A program made the position numbers and the translations under genes. Under the pieces are notes generated by a model. That model had not been told where the DNA came from, made no database searches, and worked only from the letters and a program-made list of their open reading frames with translations. From Croceibacterium_B sp963783195 (lineage in GTDB: Bacteria > Pseudomonadota > Alphaproteobacteria > Sphingomonadales > Sphingomonadaceae), in assembly GCA_963783195.1 (NCBI GenBank), contig CAWAMV010000003.1:124001-188000 (forward strand): a stretch of 64,000 nucleotides of DNA. Direction: 5' to 3'. Shown piece after piece: positions 36,987 through 45,560 of the stretch; within the stretch, counting starts at the first letter, position 1; the number at the start of each line of letters is the position of its first letter.

Positions 36987-37670
36987 TCAGTTCTTGACCT
37001 GGCAGTCCGCCCCGCCGGCTTTCAGGCTGGCGCAAAGCTGCTGTGCCTCCGTCGTGGACCCCGCCACGGCCTGCAGGCGGTACACGGTCGCCCCGTCGAC
37101 CGAACCCTGCACCACGCGGTGAGCGACGCCCGAGAGCACCGGCTGGCGGCCGGCCAGCGTCTGCCAGCCCTGTTCGGCGCGCTCCTTGCTGGAATAGGCG
37201 CCGACCTGCACCGCAATGCCCGGCGCAGCGGACTGCGCGTCGGTGCCGCCGTCCTGCTCGCGGTCGATGCTGGGCGCAGGCGGCGTATTGCTGCTGGCCA
37301 CGCGCGAAGGCGGTGCCTGCCCCTCGGCCACGGCGAAGCTGGTGTCCCCGGTGCCCATCGCCGTGGCGCCCCCGGGATCGCCGGGCTTTTCCTTGTAGGG
37401 CCCTTCCGGCGCCTCGATCGTGCTTCCGTCGGCCACCAGCGCCGGGTCGGGCCGGTCGCGCAGCAGCCAGTACCCGCCGCCGATGATCGCCGCGAGGACG
37501 ACGAGAGAGCCCAGGATGAAGACGATCAGACGCCCGGTGTCGACCCGGCCTTCGTCCTCGTAATCCTCGTCAGCCTCGAGCCAGGGAAGACGCTCGTCGG
37601 CATCGGCCAGCGCGAGTTCCTCGGCAGGTATCGCCTCGCCGAATTCGTCCTCGTCCCGCGCGATGGCCAT
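36987..37670 (-). CDS. SPOR-domain membrane protein
   Basis: 227 residues: an acidic cytoplasmic part (about 50 residues), a membrane helix RLIVFILGSLVVLAAIIGGGYWLL at about residues 48-71, a Pro/Gly/Ser linker, and a C-terminal SPOR domain (AVQVGAYSSKERAEQGWQTLA ... VYRLQAVAGSTTEAQQLCASLKAGGADC). SPOR domains bind denuded glycan strands at the septum. It starts 4 bases after argS, its usual neighbour in alphaproteobacteria. Confidence 0.9.
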   Translation of the reverse strand: MAIARDEDEFGEAIPAEELALADADERLPWLEADEDYEDEGRVDTGRLIVFILGSLVVLAAIIGGGYWLLRDRPDPALVADGSTIEAPEGPYKEKPGDPGGATAMGTGDTSFAVAEGQAPPSRVASSNTPPAPSIDREQDGGTDAQSAAPGIAVQVGAYSSKERAEQGWQTLAGRQPVLSGVAHRVVQGSVDGATVYRLQAVAGSTTEAQQLCASLKAGGADCQVKN

Positions 37671-37674
37671 GCCC

Positions 37675-39420
37675 CTAAAGCTCCTCGACCGCCTCGACCC
37701 CCAGGATGGCGAGCCCATTGCGGACAACTTGCCCGATTTGCGTGGCGAGGAAAAGCCTCGCGCTCGTCATATCCGGGTCCTGTGCCACGATGATGCGCTT
37801 GCTCGCGTCGTCGTTGCCCATGTTCCAGAAGGCATGGAACGCGGCCGCGAGGTCGTAGAGGAAGAACGCGATGCGGTGCGGCTCGCGCGCCTGGGCCGCG
37901 GCCTCGACCATCCGCGGGAACTGCGCGGCAAGCTGCACCAGCGCCAGTTCTTCCGCCCCGAGCCGGTCGAGATGCTCGCCCGAGGGACCCAGCCCCTCGG
38001 CAGCGGCCTTGCGCAGCGTCGAATGAATCCGCGCGTGGGCATACTGGACGTAGAAGACCGGGTTGTCCTTCGACGCCTCCACCACCTTGGCGAAGTCGAA
38101 GTCCATCTGCGCTTCGGGCTTGCGGGTCAGCATGGTGAAGCGGACCACGTCCTTGCCCACTTCGCGCACCACGTCGGCCAGGGTGACGAATGTCCCGGCG
38201 CGCTTCGACATCTTGACCGGTTCGCCCCCGCGCAGGAGCTGGACCATCTGGACCAGCTTGACGTCGAACGGGATGGACTTGCCTTCGCCTTCGGCCAGCG
38301 CGGCGACCGCGGCCTTGATCCGCTTGACCGTGCCTGCGTGATCCGCACCCCAGATGTCGATCAGCTCGTCGGCCCCGGCGGCCTTCTGCATGTGATAGGC
38401 AAGGTCGGCGCCGAAATAGGTCCAGTTGCCGTCGCTCTTGCGAATCGGCCGATCCTGGTCGTCACCGAAGCGCGTCGCGCGGAACAGGGGCAGCTCGACG
38501 GGTTCCCAGTCGTCGGGCGTCTTGCCCTTGGGCGCTTCGAGGATTCCGTCGAACACGAGTCCGTGCTCGCGCATCCACGCCTCGGCCGCCTCGGGCTTCC
38601 TGGCTGCCTGCAGCTCTGCCTCGGACGAAAAGACGTCGTGGTGGATCCCCAGCAGCGCCAGGTCGTCGCGGATCATGTCCATCATCGCGGCTACGGCGCG
38701 GGTGCGGAACAGGTCGAGCCATTCGCTCTCCGGTGCGCCGACGAAACGGTCGCCGAACTCGTCGGCCAGCGCGCGGCCGATCGGGACCAGGTATTCGCCA
38801 GGATAGAACCCCTCGGGGATTTCACCGATGTCCTCGCCCAGCGCTGCGCGATACCGCAGGTGGACCGAGCGGGCGAGCGTCTGCACCTGCGCCCCGGCAT
38901 CGTTGATGTAGTATTCGCGCACGACGTCGTAGCCGGCGAACTCGAGCAGGCTGGCCAGCGCATCGCCGACGACCGCGCCGCGGCAGTGGCCCATGTGCAT
39001 CGGCCCGGTCGGGTTGGCCGAGACGTATTCTATGTTCACCGTGCGGCCGGTGCCGAGCGATGAGCGGCCGTACCCGGCACCAAGCGATGCGATTGCCGCG
39101 AGCTCCTCGCGCCAGGCGTCGGGATCGAGCCGCAGATTGATGAAACCGGGGCCGGCGATGTCGGCGCTGGCGATGTCGGAGTCTGCCGAAAGCTTGCCGG
39201 CGAGGGCCTCGGCCAGGGCGCGCGGATTGGTTCCGGCGGGCTTGGCGAGCACCATCGCGGCGTTGGTCGCAAGGTCGCCGTGCGCGGGATCGCGCGGCGG
39301 CTCCACGCTTACCGCCCCCCGTTTGAGCCCTGCGGGAAGCAAGCCGTCGGATTCCAGCGCGTCGAGCGCATTGGCGATCTTGGCCGCGAACGCGGCGTAA
39401 AGAGTCTTGGGTGCGGACAT
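37675..39420 (-). CDS. argS: Arginyl-tRNA synthetase
   Basis: 581 residues, class I synthetase. The N-terminal tRNA-binding domain is followed by the Rossmann fold with VEYVSANPTGPMHMGHCRG-like sequence (the HIGH motif is HMGH) and the KMSKRAG motif. The C-terminal helical anticodon-binding domain ends in GVEAVEEL. The ATG at 39420 gives MSAPKTLYAAFAAKI. The frame is open further upstream, but that part is antisense to the lipoprotein region and unlike ArgS. First gene of the run to tatC. Confidence 0.96.
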   Translation of the reverse strand: MSAPKTLYAAFAAKIANALDALESDGLLPAGLKRGAVSVEPPRDPAHGDLATNAAMVLAKPAGTNPRALAEALAGKLSADSDIASADIAGPGFINLRLDPDAWREELAAIASLGAGYGRSSLGTGRTVNIEYVSANPTGPMHMGHCRGAVVGDALASLLEFAGYDVVREYYINDAGAQVQTLARSVHLRYRAALGEDIGEIPEGFYPGEYLVPIGRALADEFGDRFVGAPESEWLDLFRTRAVAAMMDMIRDDLALLGIHHDVFSSEAELQAARKPEAAEAWMREHGLVFDGILEAPKGKTPDDWEPVELPLFRATRFGDDQDRPIRKSDGNWTYFGADLAYHMQKAAGADELIDIWGADHAGTVKRIKAAVAALAEGEGKSIPFDVKLVQMVQLLRGGEPVKMSKRAGTFVTLADVVREVGKDVVRFTMLTRKPEAQMDFDFAKVVEASKDNPVFYVQYAHARIHSTLRKAAAEGLGPSGEHLDRLGAEELALVQLAAQFPRMVEAAAQAREPHRIAFFLYDLAAAFHAFWNMGNDDASKRIIVAQDPDMTSARLFLATQIGQVVRNGLAILGVEAVEEL

Positions 39421-39473
39421 GGCCGGCGCCGTTAGCGCAGATGGCCCCCGCGGGGAAGGATTAGCGCGAAACC

Positions 39474-40121
39474 CTAGCGCGTCGCGTTGTAGGCCAGCTG
39501 GTCCTGGGTCAGGTTGAAGCCGACCAGCAGCTCGAAGGTCGCCCGTGAGATCGCTGCGCGCACGGCGGGTTCGGCCAGCGGGTCGACCGCCGCCTCGATC
39601 TCGCCCGCCTTGCGCTTGCGGGTGATCCGTTCCTTGATGTCGTCGGGCAGGGTCGCCTCGGCCCGGTCGACGTAGGCGCCGCCGGAGCCGTGAGCCACGG
39701 CACGGGCCTCGCCATCGGCGAAGTTCAGCGTCACCATGCCCACGCGCTTGGAGATCACCGCGCTGCCGCCGCGCACCACGGTGGCAAAATACGGCAGCTG
39801 GACCGACCGTGCTCCGCCCGTGTTGCGCCGCTGGGCGATGACGTCGAAATCGGCCTGGGCATAGACCCGTTCGCCGCTGTCGTTGCAGGTCGAGCGGACA
39901 TTGGTGATGGTGGCCGAAAGATCGAGCGCATCGAGTGTGCGCACGTCGGCCGGCGAGAACAGGGTCACGTCGCCGGTGAAGTCGGGCACGCCGACCGCCG
40001 GACACACGGTGCGCAGCGCTGTCACCCCGACGCCCTGTTCGACGACGAGATCGCCTTCCGACTTGCAGCCGGCGAGTGCGAGCGTGCCAAGTCCGACAAT
40101 TGCGGCGGTGCGGAAGTTCAT
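39474..40121 (-). CDS. Conserved lipoprotein, unknown function
   Basis: 215 residues with a signal peptide and lipobox LAGC (Cys at residue 19). The mature part holds a beta-rich domain (VCPAVGVPDFTGDVTLFSPAD, DLSATITNVRSTCNDSGERVYAQADFDVIAQRRN) and a C-terminal helical part with many charges. Similar lipoproteins occur beside argS in sphingomonads, but I know no function. It is divergent from ispH; the 73-base gap must hold both promoters. Confidence 0.75.
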   Translation of the reverse strand: MNFRTAAIVGLGTLALAGCKSEGDLVVEQGVGVTALRTVCPAVGVPDFTGDVTLFSPADVRTLDALDLSATITNVRSTCNDSGERVYAQADFDVIAQRRNTGGARSVQLPYFATVVRGGSAVISKRVGMVTLNFADGEARAVAHGSGGAYVDRAEATLPDDIKERITRKRKAGEIEAAVDPLAEPAVRAAISRATFELLVGFNLTQDQLAYNATR

Positions 40122-40194
40122 GAACGGTCCTCGTCAGATTTGCGGCGTGCCCTAGCCCTTTCGCCGCGACGGCACAACGGCTAGAGGCGGCTTC

Positions 40195-41169
40195 ATGAAC
40201 GCCCCCTTTCAAGACCCCACCCAAGCCTCGGGGAAGCTCCCGCTGACGGTGCTGATCGCGGCGCCGCGCGGCTTTTGCGCCGGCGTGGACCGCGCGATCG
40301 AGATCGTGGAGCGGGCGCTCGATCGGTACGGCGCGCCCGTCTACGTGCGGCACGAGATCGTTCACAATCGCTTCGTGGTCGACAGCCTCAAGGCAAAAGG
40401 CGCAGTGTTCGTCGAGGAACTCGACGAAGTGCCGGACGGCGTGCCGGTGGTCTTCAGCGCCCACGGCGTGCCCAAGTCGGTGCCCGCCGAGGCCGAAGAG
40501 CGCGGGCTGGACTACCTCGATGCCACCTGTCCGCTGGTCAGCAAGGTCCACCGCCAGGCCGAACGCCAGATCAAGGCCGGACGGCACATCGTGTTCATCG
40601 GGCACAAGGGCCATCCGGAAGTAATCGGGACGTTCGGTCAGGTGCCCCGGGGCGGGATGACCCTTGTCGAGACGGTCGCCGATGTCGAGGCGCTGGAATT
40701 CCCGCCCGACGCACCGCTCGCGTTCCTCACCCAGACGACGCTCTCGGTCGACGATACCGGGCTGGTGGTACAGGCGCTCAAGGCGCGCTTCCCGCAGATC
40801 GTCGGCCCCAAGGCCGAGGACATCTGCTACGCGACGTCCAACCGCCAGGCCGCGGTCAAGAAGATTGCCCCGGGCAGCGATCTCGTCCTGGTGATCGGCG
40901 CCCCCAACTCGTCCAATTCGCTCCGCCTGGTGGAAGTGGCGGAGCGGTGCGGCACCGACGCGCGGCTGATCCAGCGGGCGAGCGAGATCGACCCCGCCTG
41001 GCTGGAAGGCGTCGGCACGGTCGGGCTGACGGCCGGGGCCTCGGCCCCCGAAAAGCTCGTCCGCGAAGTGATCGCGCGGCTCCGCGAATGGCGTGAGGTC
41101 GAAGAACTGCCGGTCGTCACCACCGAAGAGAAGATGGTCTTCAAGCTGCCGCGCCAGCTCGCGGACTGA
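40195..41169 (+). CDS. ispH: IspH, 4-hydroxy-3-methylbut-2-enyl diphosphate reductase
   Basis: Last step of the MEP isoprenoid pathway, a [4Fe-4S] enzyme. 324 residues. The three cluster cysteines are in PRGFCAGVDRAIE (near residue 28), DATCPLVSKVH (near 115) and EDICYATSNRQ (near 210). EIVHNRFVV and FSAHGVPK hold the substrate-binding His residues, and TQTTLSVDDT the catalytic loop. It is followed 7 bases later by thrB. Confidence 0.96.
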   Translation: MNAPFQDPTQASGKLPLTVLIAAPRGFCAGVDRAIEIVERALDRYGAPVYVRHEIVHNRFVVDSLKAKGAVFVEELDEVPDGVPVVFSAHGVPKSVPAEAEERGLDYLDATCPLVSKVHRQAERQIKAGRHIVFIGHKGHPEVIGTFGQVPRGGMTLVETVADVEALEFPPDAPLAFLTQTTLSVDDTGLVVQALKARFPQIVGPKAEDICYATSNRQAAVKKIAPGSDLVLVIGAPNSSNSLRLVEVAERCGTDARLIQRASEIDPAWLEGVGTVGLTAGASAPEKLVREVIARLREWREVEELPVVTTEEKMVFKLPRQLAD

Positions 41170-41176
41170 CCGGCCC

Positions 41177-42163
41177 GTGGCGGTCTATACGCACCTGTCA
41201 TCGGACGATCTGACTGCCCTCATCCGCGAGTACGACGTCGGCGAACTCGTTTCGGCCAAGGGCATCGCAGAGGGTGTTTCGAACTCCAACTGGCTGATCG
41301 AGACGACAGGCGCCGATGATTCGGGCGCCCGGTTCATCCTGACCATGTACGAGCGGCGGATCGACACGAGCGAGCTGCCCTTCTTCCTCGGCCTGCTGGA
41401 CTTCCTGTCCGAACGCCGATGTCCCGTACCGCGCACCATACACGACCGGAACGGCGCCGCGTGGCGGACCGTCGGCGGCAAGGCCGTGGCCCTTATCGAG
41501 TTCCTGCCGGGCGTGTCGGTCGATCTTCCGGCGGCGTCTCAGGCGCGCTCCGTCGGAGCGGCGCTGGCGGGCCTGCATCTGGCGGTCGCCGATTTCCCGC
41601 TGCACGGCCAGCAGACCATGGGGCTGGCAGAATGGGCCAGGCTGATCGAGGCTTGCGGGGGCGACGGGCTGGCCGAGATCGACCCCGGGCTGCCATCCCT
41701 GGCCGAGGCCGAGCTCACCCATCTGCGCGCGCAATGGCCCTCGCATCTTCCGCGCGGGATCGTGCATTGCGACCTGTTCCCCGACAACGTGCTCATGCTC
41801 GGCGACACCGTCACCGGGCTCATCGACTTCTATTTCGCGGCCGACGATTTCTATGCCTACGACCTGGCCGTGACTCATGCCGCCTGGTGCTTCGCCCCGG
41901 GTGGGAGCGAATTTCGCCCGGACGTGAGCGAGGCGCTGCTGGCCGGTTACCGCTCGATCCGCCCGCTCTCGCCCGAGGAGGAGGATGCCCTGCCGTTGCT
42001 GGCGCGCGGCGCGTGCATGCGGTTCCTGTCGAGCCGCGCCTACGATTGGCTGAACACGCCTGCGGACGCGCTCGTCACGCGAAAGGAACCGATGGACTTC
42101 GCCAGGCGGCTGGAATTCTATGCGGCGAACGGAGCCGAGGCCTTCCCCTGCTCGCTCGGCTGA
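41177..42163 (+). CDS. thrB: ThrB, homoserine kinase (APH-like family)
   Basis: Phosphorylates homoserine for threonine synthesis. 328 residues, the aminoglycoside-phosphotransferase-like class found in proteobacteria. GVSNSNWLIET is the family's nucleotide loop and GIVHCDLFPDNVLM the catalytic Asp/Asn motif, with GLIDFYFAADD as the second metal site. I use the GTG at 41177, 7 bases after ispH; the ispH-thrB-rnhA order is common in this lineage. Confidence 0.92.
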   Translation: MAVYTHLSSDDLTALIREYDVGELVSAKGIAEGVSNSNWLIETTGADDSGARFILTMYERRIDTSELPFFLGLLDFLSERRCPVPRTIHDRNGAAWRTVGGKAVALIEFLPGVSVDLPAASQARSVGAALAGLHLAVADFPLHGQQTMGLAEWARLIEACGGDGLAEIDPGLPSLAEAELTHLRAQWPSHLPRGIVHCDLFPDNVLMLGDTVTGLIDFYFAADDFYAYDLAVTHAAWCFAPGGSEFRPDVSEALLAGYRSIRPLSPEEEDALPLLARGACMRFLSSRAYDWLNTPADALVTRKEPMDFARRLEFYAANGAEAFPCSLG

Positions 42164-42177
42164 GGCAAGGCAGCCCC

Positions 42178-42624
42178 ATGAAAACGGTCGAGATTTTCAC
42201 CGACGGCGCCTGCAAGGGCAATCCGGGCCCGGGGGGCTGGGGGGCACTGCTGCGCCTGGGCAGGCACGAGAAAGAGCTCTCGGGCGGCGATCCCGCCACG
42301 ACCAACAACCGCATGGAGATGACCGCGGTGATCCGCGCCCTGCAGGCGCTTATCGAACCGTGCGAAGTCCTGCTCCACACCGACAGCCGCTACGTCATCG
42401 ACGGCATGACCAAGTGGATCGAGGGGTGGCAGCGCAAGGGCTGGATCAACGCCAGCAAGAAGCCGGTCCGCAACGAGGACCTGTGGCACGACCTGATCGA
42501 CGCTGTAGCGCCGCACGCGGTCAAATGGATCTGGGTGAAGGGACACGCCGGCCACCCGGAGAACGAGCGGGTGGACCAGCTCGCCTCCGCCGAGGCGGAG
42601 GCGATCGCCCGGAGTAGCCGCTAG
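42178..42624 (+). CDS. rnhA: Ribonuclease HI
   Basis: Cleaves the RNA strand of RNA-DNA hybrids. 148 residues. The DEDD active site is visible: FTDGACKGNPGPGGWG (Asp), NNRMEMTAV (Glu), LHTDSRYV (Asp) and VDQLA (Asp). HAGHPENERVD is the flexible His loop. It starts 14 bases after thrB, and its stop shares CTAG with the convergent DUF1508 gene. Confidence 0.95.
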   Translation: MKTVEIFTDGACKGNPGPGGWGALLRLGRHEKELSGGDPATTNNRMEMTAVIRALQALIEPCEVLLHTDSRYVIDGMTKWIEGWQRKGWINASKKPVRNEDLWHDLIDAVAPHAVKWIWVKGHAGHPENERVDQLASAEAEAIARSSR

Positions 42625-42797
42625 CTCTCTTCGACGGTTTCCGCGCCCGGTCCGTTCGACTGCACCGACGCGATGGCGTTCCTTGCCGCGGCCTTGGACT
42701 TGTAGCCTTCGGTCCAGAAAATCGGTTCGGAATTGTACATGAAGTAGGCGACGTACTCGCCCGCCTTGTTCTGCTTGATCTTGAAGTGATGCGCCAT
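42621..42797 (-). CDS. YegP-family (DUF1508) protein, single repeat
   Basis: 58 residues with one DUF1508 unit: FKIKQNKAGEYVAYFMYNSEPIFWTEGYKSKAAARNAIASV in pattern (Phe/Ile-Lys start, Gly-Tyr-x-Ser/Lys centre, helix with Asn-Ala-Ile). Enterobacterial YegP has two copies. Function unknown. I use the ATG at 42797, which gives MAHHFKIKQ. It converges with rnhA. Confidence 0.85.
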   Translation of the reverse strand: MAHHFKIKQNKAGEYVAYFMYNSEPIFWTEGYKSKAAARNAIASVQSNGPGAETVEES

Positions 42798-42841
42798 CGT
42801 GTGCCTCCCGTGCTGCGAATCGCGCAAAGACTAACAAATGT

Positions 42842-43952
42842 TCAGGCTGATGCCAGCCCCGCCCGTCCGGGCCGGTAGAGCCCTTGGTCGAGCCGCTCTG
42901 TCATCGCGTCGCGGCCCAGGCCGAGCAGGAGCTGGCTGGCGAACCGTGCTGCCGCCGGCGCCGTCTGGATGCCGAATCCGCCTTGCCCGGCAAACCAGAA
43001 GAAGCCCGGCACCTCGTCGTCGAAGCCGTAGATCGGCAGCCGGTCGGGCGCGAAGCTGCGCAGCCCCGCCCACTTGTGTTCGACGGCGTCGATGCGCCAG
43101 TCGACGACCTGCTCGAAGCGATCGATGGCCAGCGCCACGTCGAGTTCCTCGGGCGCGGCATCGCACGCCGCGGTCGGCGTTTCGTCGTGCGGGCTAAGCC
43201 AGAGCTTGCCGCTTTCGGGCTTGAAATAGAACCGGCCGGAGATGTCCAGCACGAGGGGCAGGTCCGCGGAAGGCGCGGGCGTCGTCGCGCAACTGGGCAA
43301 CGGTGCGGCGGAGCGGCTGGATGCCGCGCGGGCGCGCCCCGGCCAGCGCGGCGACGGAATCGGCCCACGCGCCCGCCGCATCGACGACAGTGGCGGCGCG
43401 AACTTCGCCCCCGGCGGCAAGACCGATCCGCCAGCCCTCGCCCTCGCGCTCGAGAACCTCGACCTGCGCCCGGCAGCGCACCTCGACACCGCCCGCGCGG
43501 GCGCGCGCCAGGTAATGCTGGTGCAGCGCGGCCACGTCGATGTCGGCGCAGGCCGGTTCGGTGATGGCATGATCCCAGCCGGGCCGGATCCCGGGGATGC
43601 GTTCTTCGAGGGCGTCGCGGCCAAGGCGCTCGATCGAAACGCCGGTGCCGGCGAAGCGCTCCATGAAGGCCTCGACCGCCGCTCCGTCCTCGGCCCGCCC
43701 GACGTAAAGAGCACCGCGCGGTGTGAGCATGCCGTTCTCGCGCAGGAAAGGCCCCGAAGCGAGGGTCAGCGGGACCACGTCGGGTCCGCCGTAGCATTCC
43801 TCCCAGAACGCAGCCGAGCGCCCCGTCGAGTGATAGCCGGGCCGGCCCTCGCCTTCGAGGATGACGATACGCGCGTGCGGCGAAAGCTCTGCCGCGATGC
43901 TCGCCCCCGCCATGCCCGCCCCGATGATCGCGATATCGAATATTTCGCTCAT
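42842..43952 (-). CDS. FAD-dependent oxidoreductase, DAO family (frame broken once)
   Basis: About 369 residues after rejoining. The N-terminal FAD loop is IAIIGAGMAGASIAAEL, followed by ILEGEGRPGYHSTGRSAA, typical of DAO-type amine or hydroxy-acid oxidases (glycine oxidase and D-amino-acid dehydrogenase relatives). The C-terminal FAD-contact motif is GFFWFAGQGGFGIQTAPA. The frame moves near 43286, where dropping one G gives VAQLRTTPAPSADLPLV. No signal peptide, so it is cytoplasmic. The substrate is unknown. It overlaps the alpha/beta hydrolase gene by 4 bases. Confidence 0.82.
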
Positions 43953-44917
43953 GCCGGTGCGACCCGGTCGAGGAAGCGGTCGATCGCGTCAAGTGCCGCA
44001 TCCCGGACCGGATCCGCCTCGCGCAGCAGTTCGTGGCGCGCCTGCGGCCCGAACTCGACGAGTTCGGCGCCGGGGATGCGGGCCGCGGCGCGAATGATCG
44101 CGCGGTGGCTCACAAGACGGTCGTTCGGCGCCGAGAGCAGCAGGGTCGGCACGTCGACCGCTTCGAGCAAGCCCGGCCGGCCAAGCAGCCGGATCGAGGC
44201 GATGGCCGCTTGCGTCCAGCCCCAGCTGCCGGGCCCCATGGCCAGTTCGGGGCGGTGTGCGCGCCACCAGGCCTCGTCGGCATAGCGATCGTCGTCGCCG
44301 GTCAGCAGGTCCTGCCGTCCGGCGGGAAATTCGCCCGGCCTTTCGCTCCACTTCCACGCGGCCCGGCGCGGGTCGCCCAGCCGGCACATTACCCCGGCGG
44401 CAACCTGCTGGAACGCCGGCGGCAGCCATTGGGGCATGACCCCGAGCATCGGTGCCGAGAGGACGAGCGCGTCCGGAGCAACCGCCCGCTCGGCCACGGC
44501 GCGCAATACAAGATGTCCGCCCATTGAGTGCCCGGCGAGGACCAGCGGCCCCTCGCGCTGCGCACTCCAGTCGCGCCAGAATGCCGCGAGATCGGAGATC
44601 CAGGTGCCGAAATCGTCGATGTGGCCGGTCACGTCGTCGGCCCCGAGCCGGCCGGAGCCGGCCTGGCCGCGCCAGTCGGCGGCGGTCACCCGCCAGCCCT
44701 GCCCCCGCCAGTGCTCCAGCGTTTCCAGATACTTCTCGTACGCGTCCCCCCGCCCGGGCAGGAACAGGAGACTGCCGCGAGGCGCGCCTTCGGGTTCCGG
44801 CCAGTCGATGCGCCGGATCGCGTAACCGTCGGACGCGTGCCAGAGGCTTTCGCGGGCGGCGGGGGGGATGGCGCGGCGGTCGAACGCGACTTTTTGCGCC
44901 TGGTCCTGTTGGCTAAT
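43949..44917 (-). CDS. Alpha/beta hydrolase (monoglyceride-lipase-like), possible AUU start
   Basis: 322 residues. The nucleophile elbow is LAGHSMGGHL, the acid is in SAPNDRLVSH and the His in ARHELLRE, as in monoacylglycerol lipase-like proteins. A GTG at 44689 would start inside strand 3 (VTAADWRG) and lose the conserved LLFLPGRGDAYEKYLETLEHW. The open frame continues to 44917, where ATT AGC CAA lies 5 bases after a strong AGGAGG. No ATG, GTG or TTG is in frame there. Either it uses a rare AUU start or one base is wrong (ATG AGC). Overlaps the FAD oxidoreductase. Confidence 0.8.
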   Translation of the reverse strand: MSQQDQAQKVAFDRRAIPPAARESLWHASDGYAIRRIDWPEPEGAPRGSLLFLPGRGDAYEKYLETLEHWRGQGWRVTAADWRGQAGSGRLGADDVTGHIDDFGTWISDLAAFWRDWSAQREGPLVLAGHSMGGHLVLRAVAERAVAPDALVLSAPMLGVMPQWLPPAFQQVAAGVMCRLGDPRRAAWKWSERPGEFPAGRQDLLTGDDDRYADEAWWRAHRPELAMGPGSWGWTQAAIASIRLLGRPGLLEAVDVPTLLLSAPNDRLVSHRAIIRAAARIPGAELVEFGPQARHELLREADPVRDAALDAIDRFLDRVAPA

Positions 44918-44994
44918 TCCAGCCTCCTGCCCGTGGTTACTTTTTAGTAAGCCCTGATCGCTAGCACTGAGGCTCGGGAATTCTGGGGGCTTCG

Positions 44995-45486
44995 GTGTTG
45001 GACGATCCGTTCAAATATGGACTGCTAGCGGCCTTGGCAATCGCGCTGCTGGTCGCCGCCTTTACCGACCTGCGCTCGCGCCAGATCGGCAACTGGCTGA
45101 ACGCGGGGATTGCGCTCGGCGCGCCCCTGTTCTGGTGGGCCAGCGGCTATTCTCTGCTGGAGATCGGCTGGCAGCTCGGCGTCGCCGTGGCAGCATTCAT
45201 CGTCCTTGCCGGCCTGTTCGCGCTGCGCGCCATGGGCGGAGGCGACGTCAAGCTGCTCACCGCCCTAGCGCTGTGGATCCAGCCGGCCTGGTTCCTCAAG
45301 CTGCTCGTCGTCATGGCGCTGCTCGGCGGTGTGCTCACCGTCGTGCTTGCCGCCTGGCACATGATTCGCGGCCGCAAGGAGCGGCTCGCCATTCCTTACG
45401 GGGTCGCCATCGCCTGCGCCGGCCTGTGGGTGCTCTCGGTCCAGTACTGGCCCGCCGCTCCCGTGACGGCCGGGGCATTGGGGTGA
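44995..45486 (+). CDS. cpaA: CpaA/TadV prepilin peptidase
   Basis: Inner-membrane aspartic peptidase (A24 family) that matures Flp pilin. 163 residues, multi-helix. The two catalytic Asp residues are in FTDLRSRQIGNWLN (near residue 26) and MGGGDVKLLTAL (near residue 85), the A24 motif. It starts at the GTG at 44995; a TTG follows immediately and is equally possible. First gene of the Flp/Tad operon, 74 bases before cpaB. Confidence 0.9.
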   Translation: MLDDPFKYGLLAALAIALLVAAFTDLRSRQIGNWLNAGIALGAPLFWWASGYSLLEIGWQLGVAVAAFIVLAGLFALRAMGGGDVKLLTALALWIQPAWFLKLLVVMALLGGVLTVVLAAWHMIRGRKERLAIPYGVAIACAGLWVLSVQYWPAAPVTAGALG

Positions 45487-45560
45487 ACCCGATTTTAACC
45501 ACTCGGGAGCTAAGTGCTCTCAATCGTAACGCCATTTCCATTTGAGGGGCTAGACGCACC

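Noticed and set aside
44937..44950. Palindrome TTACT-TTTT-AGTAA before cpaA
   Set aside because: Only five base pairs and AT-rich; could be part of a divergent promoter but too weak to call.
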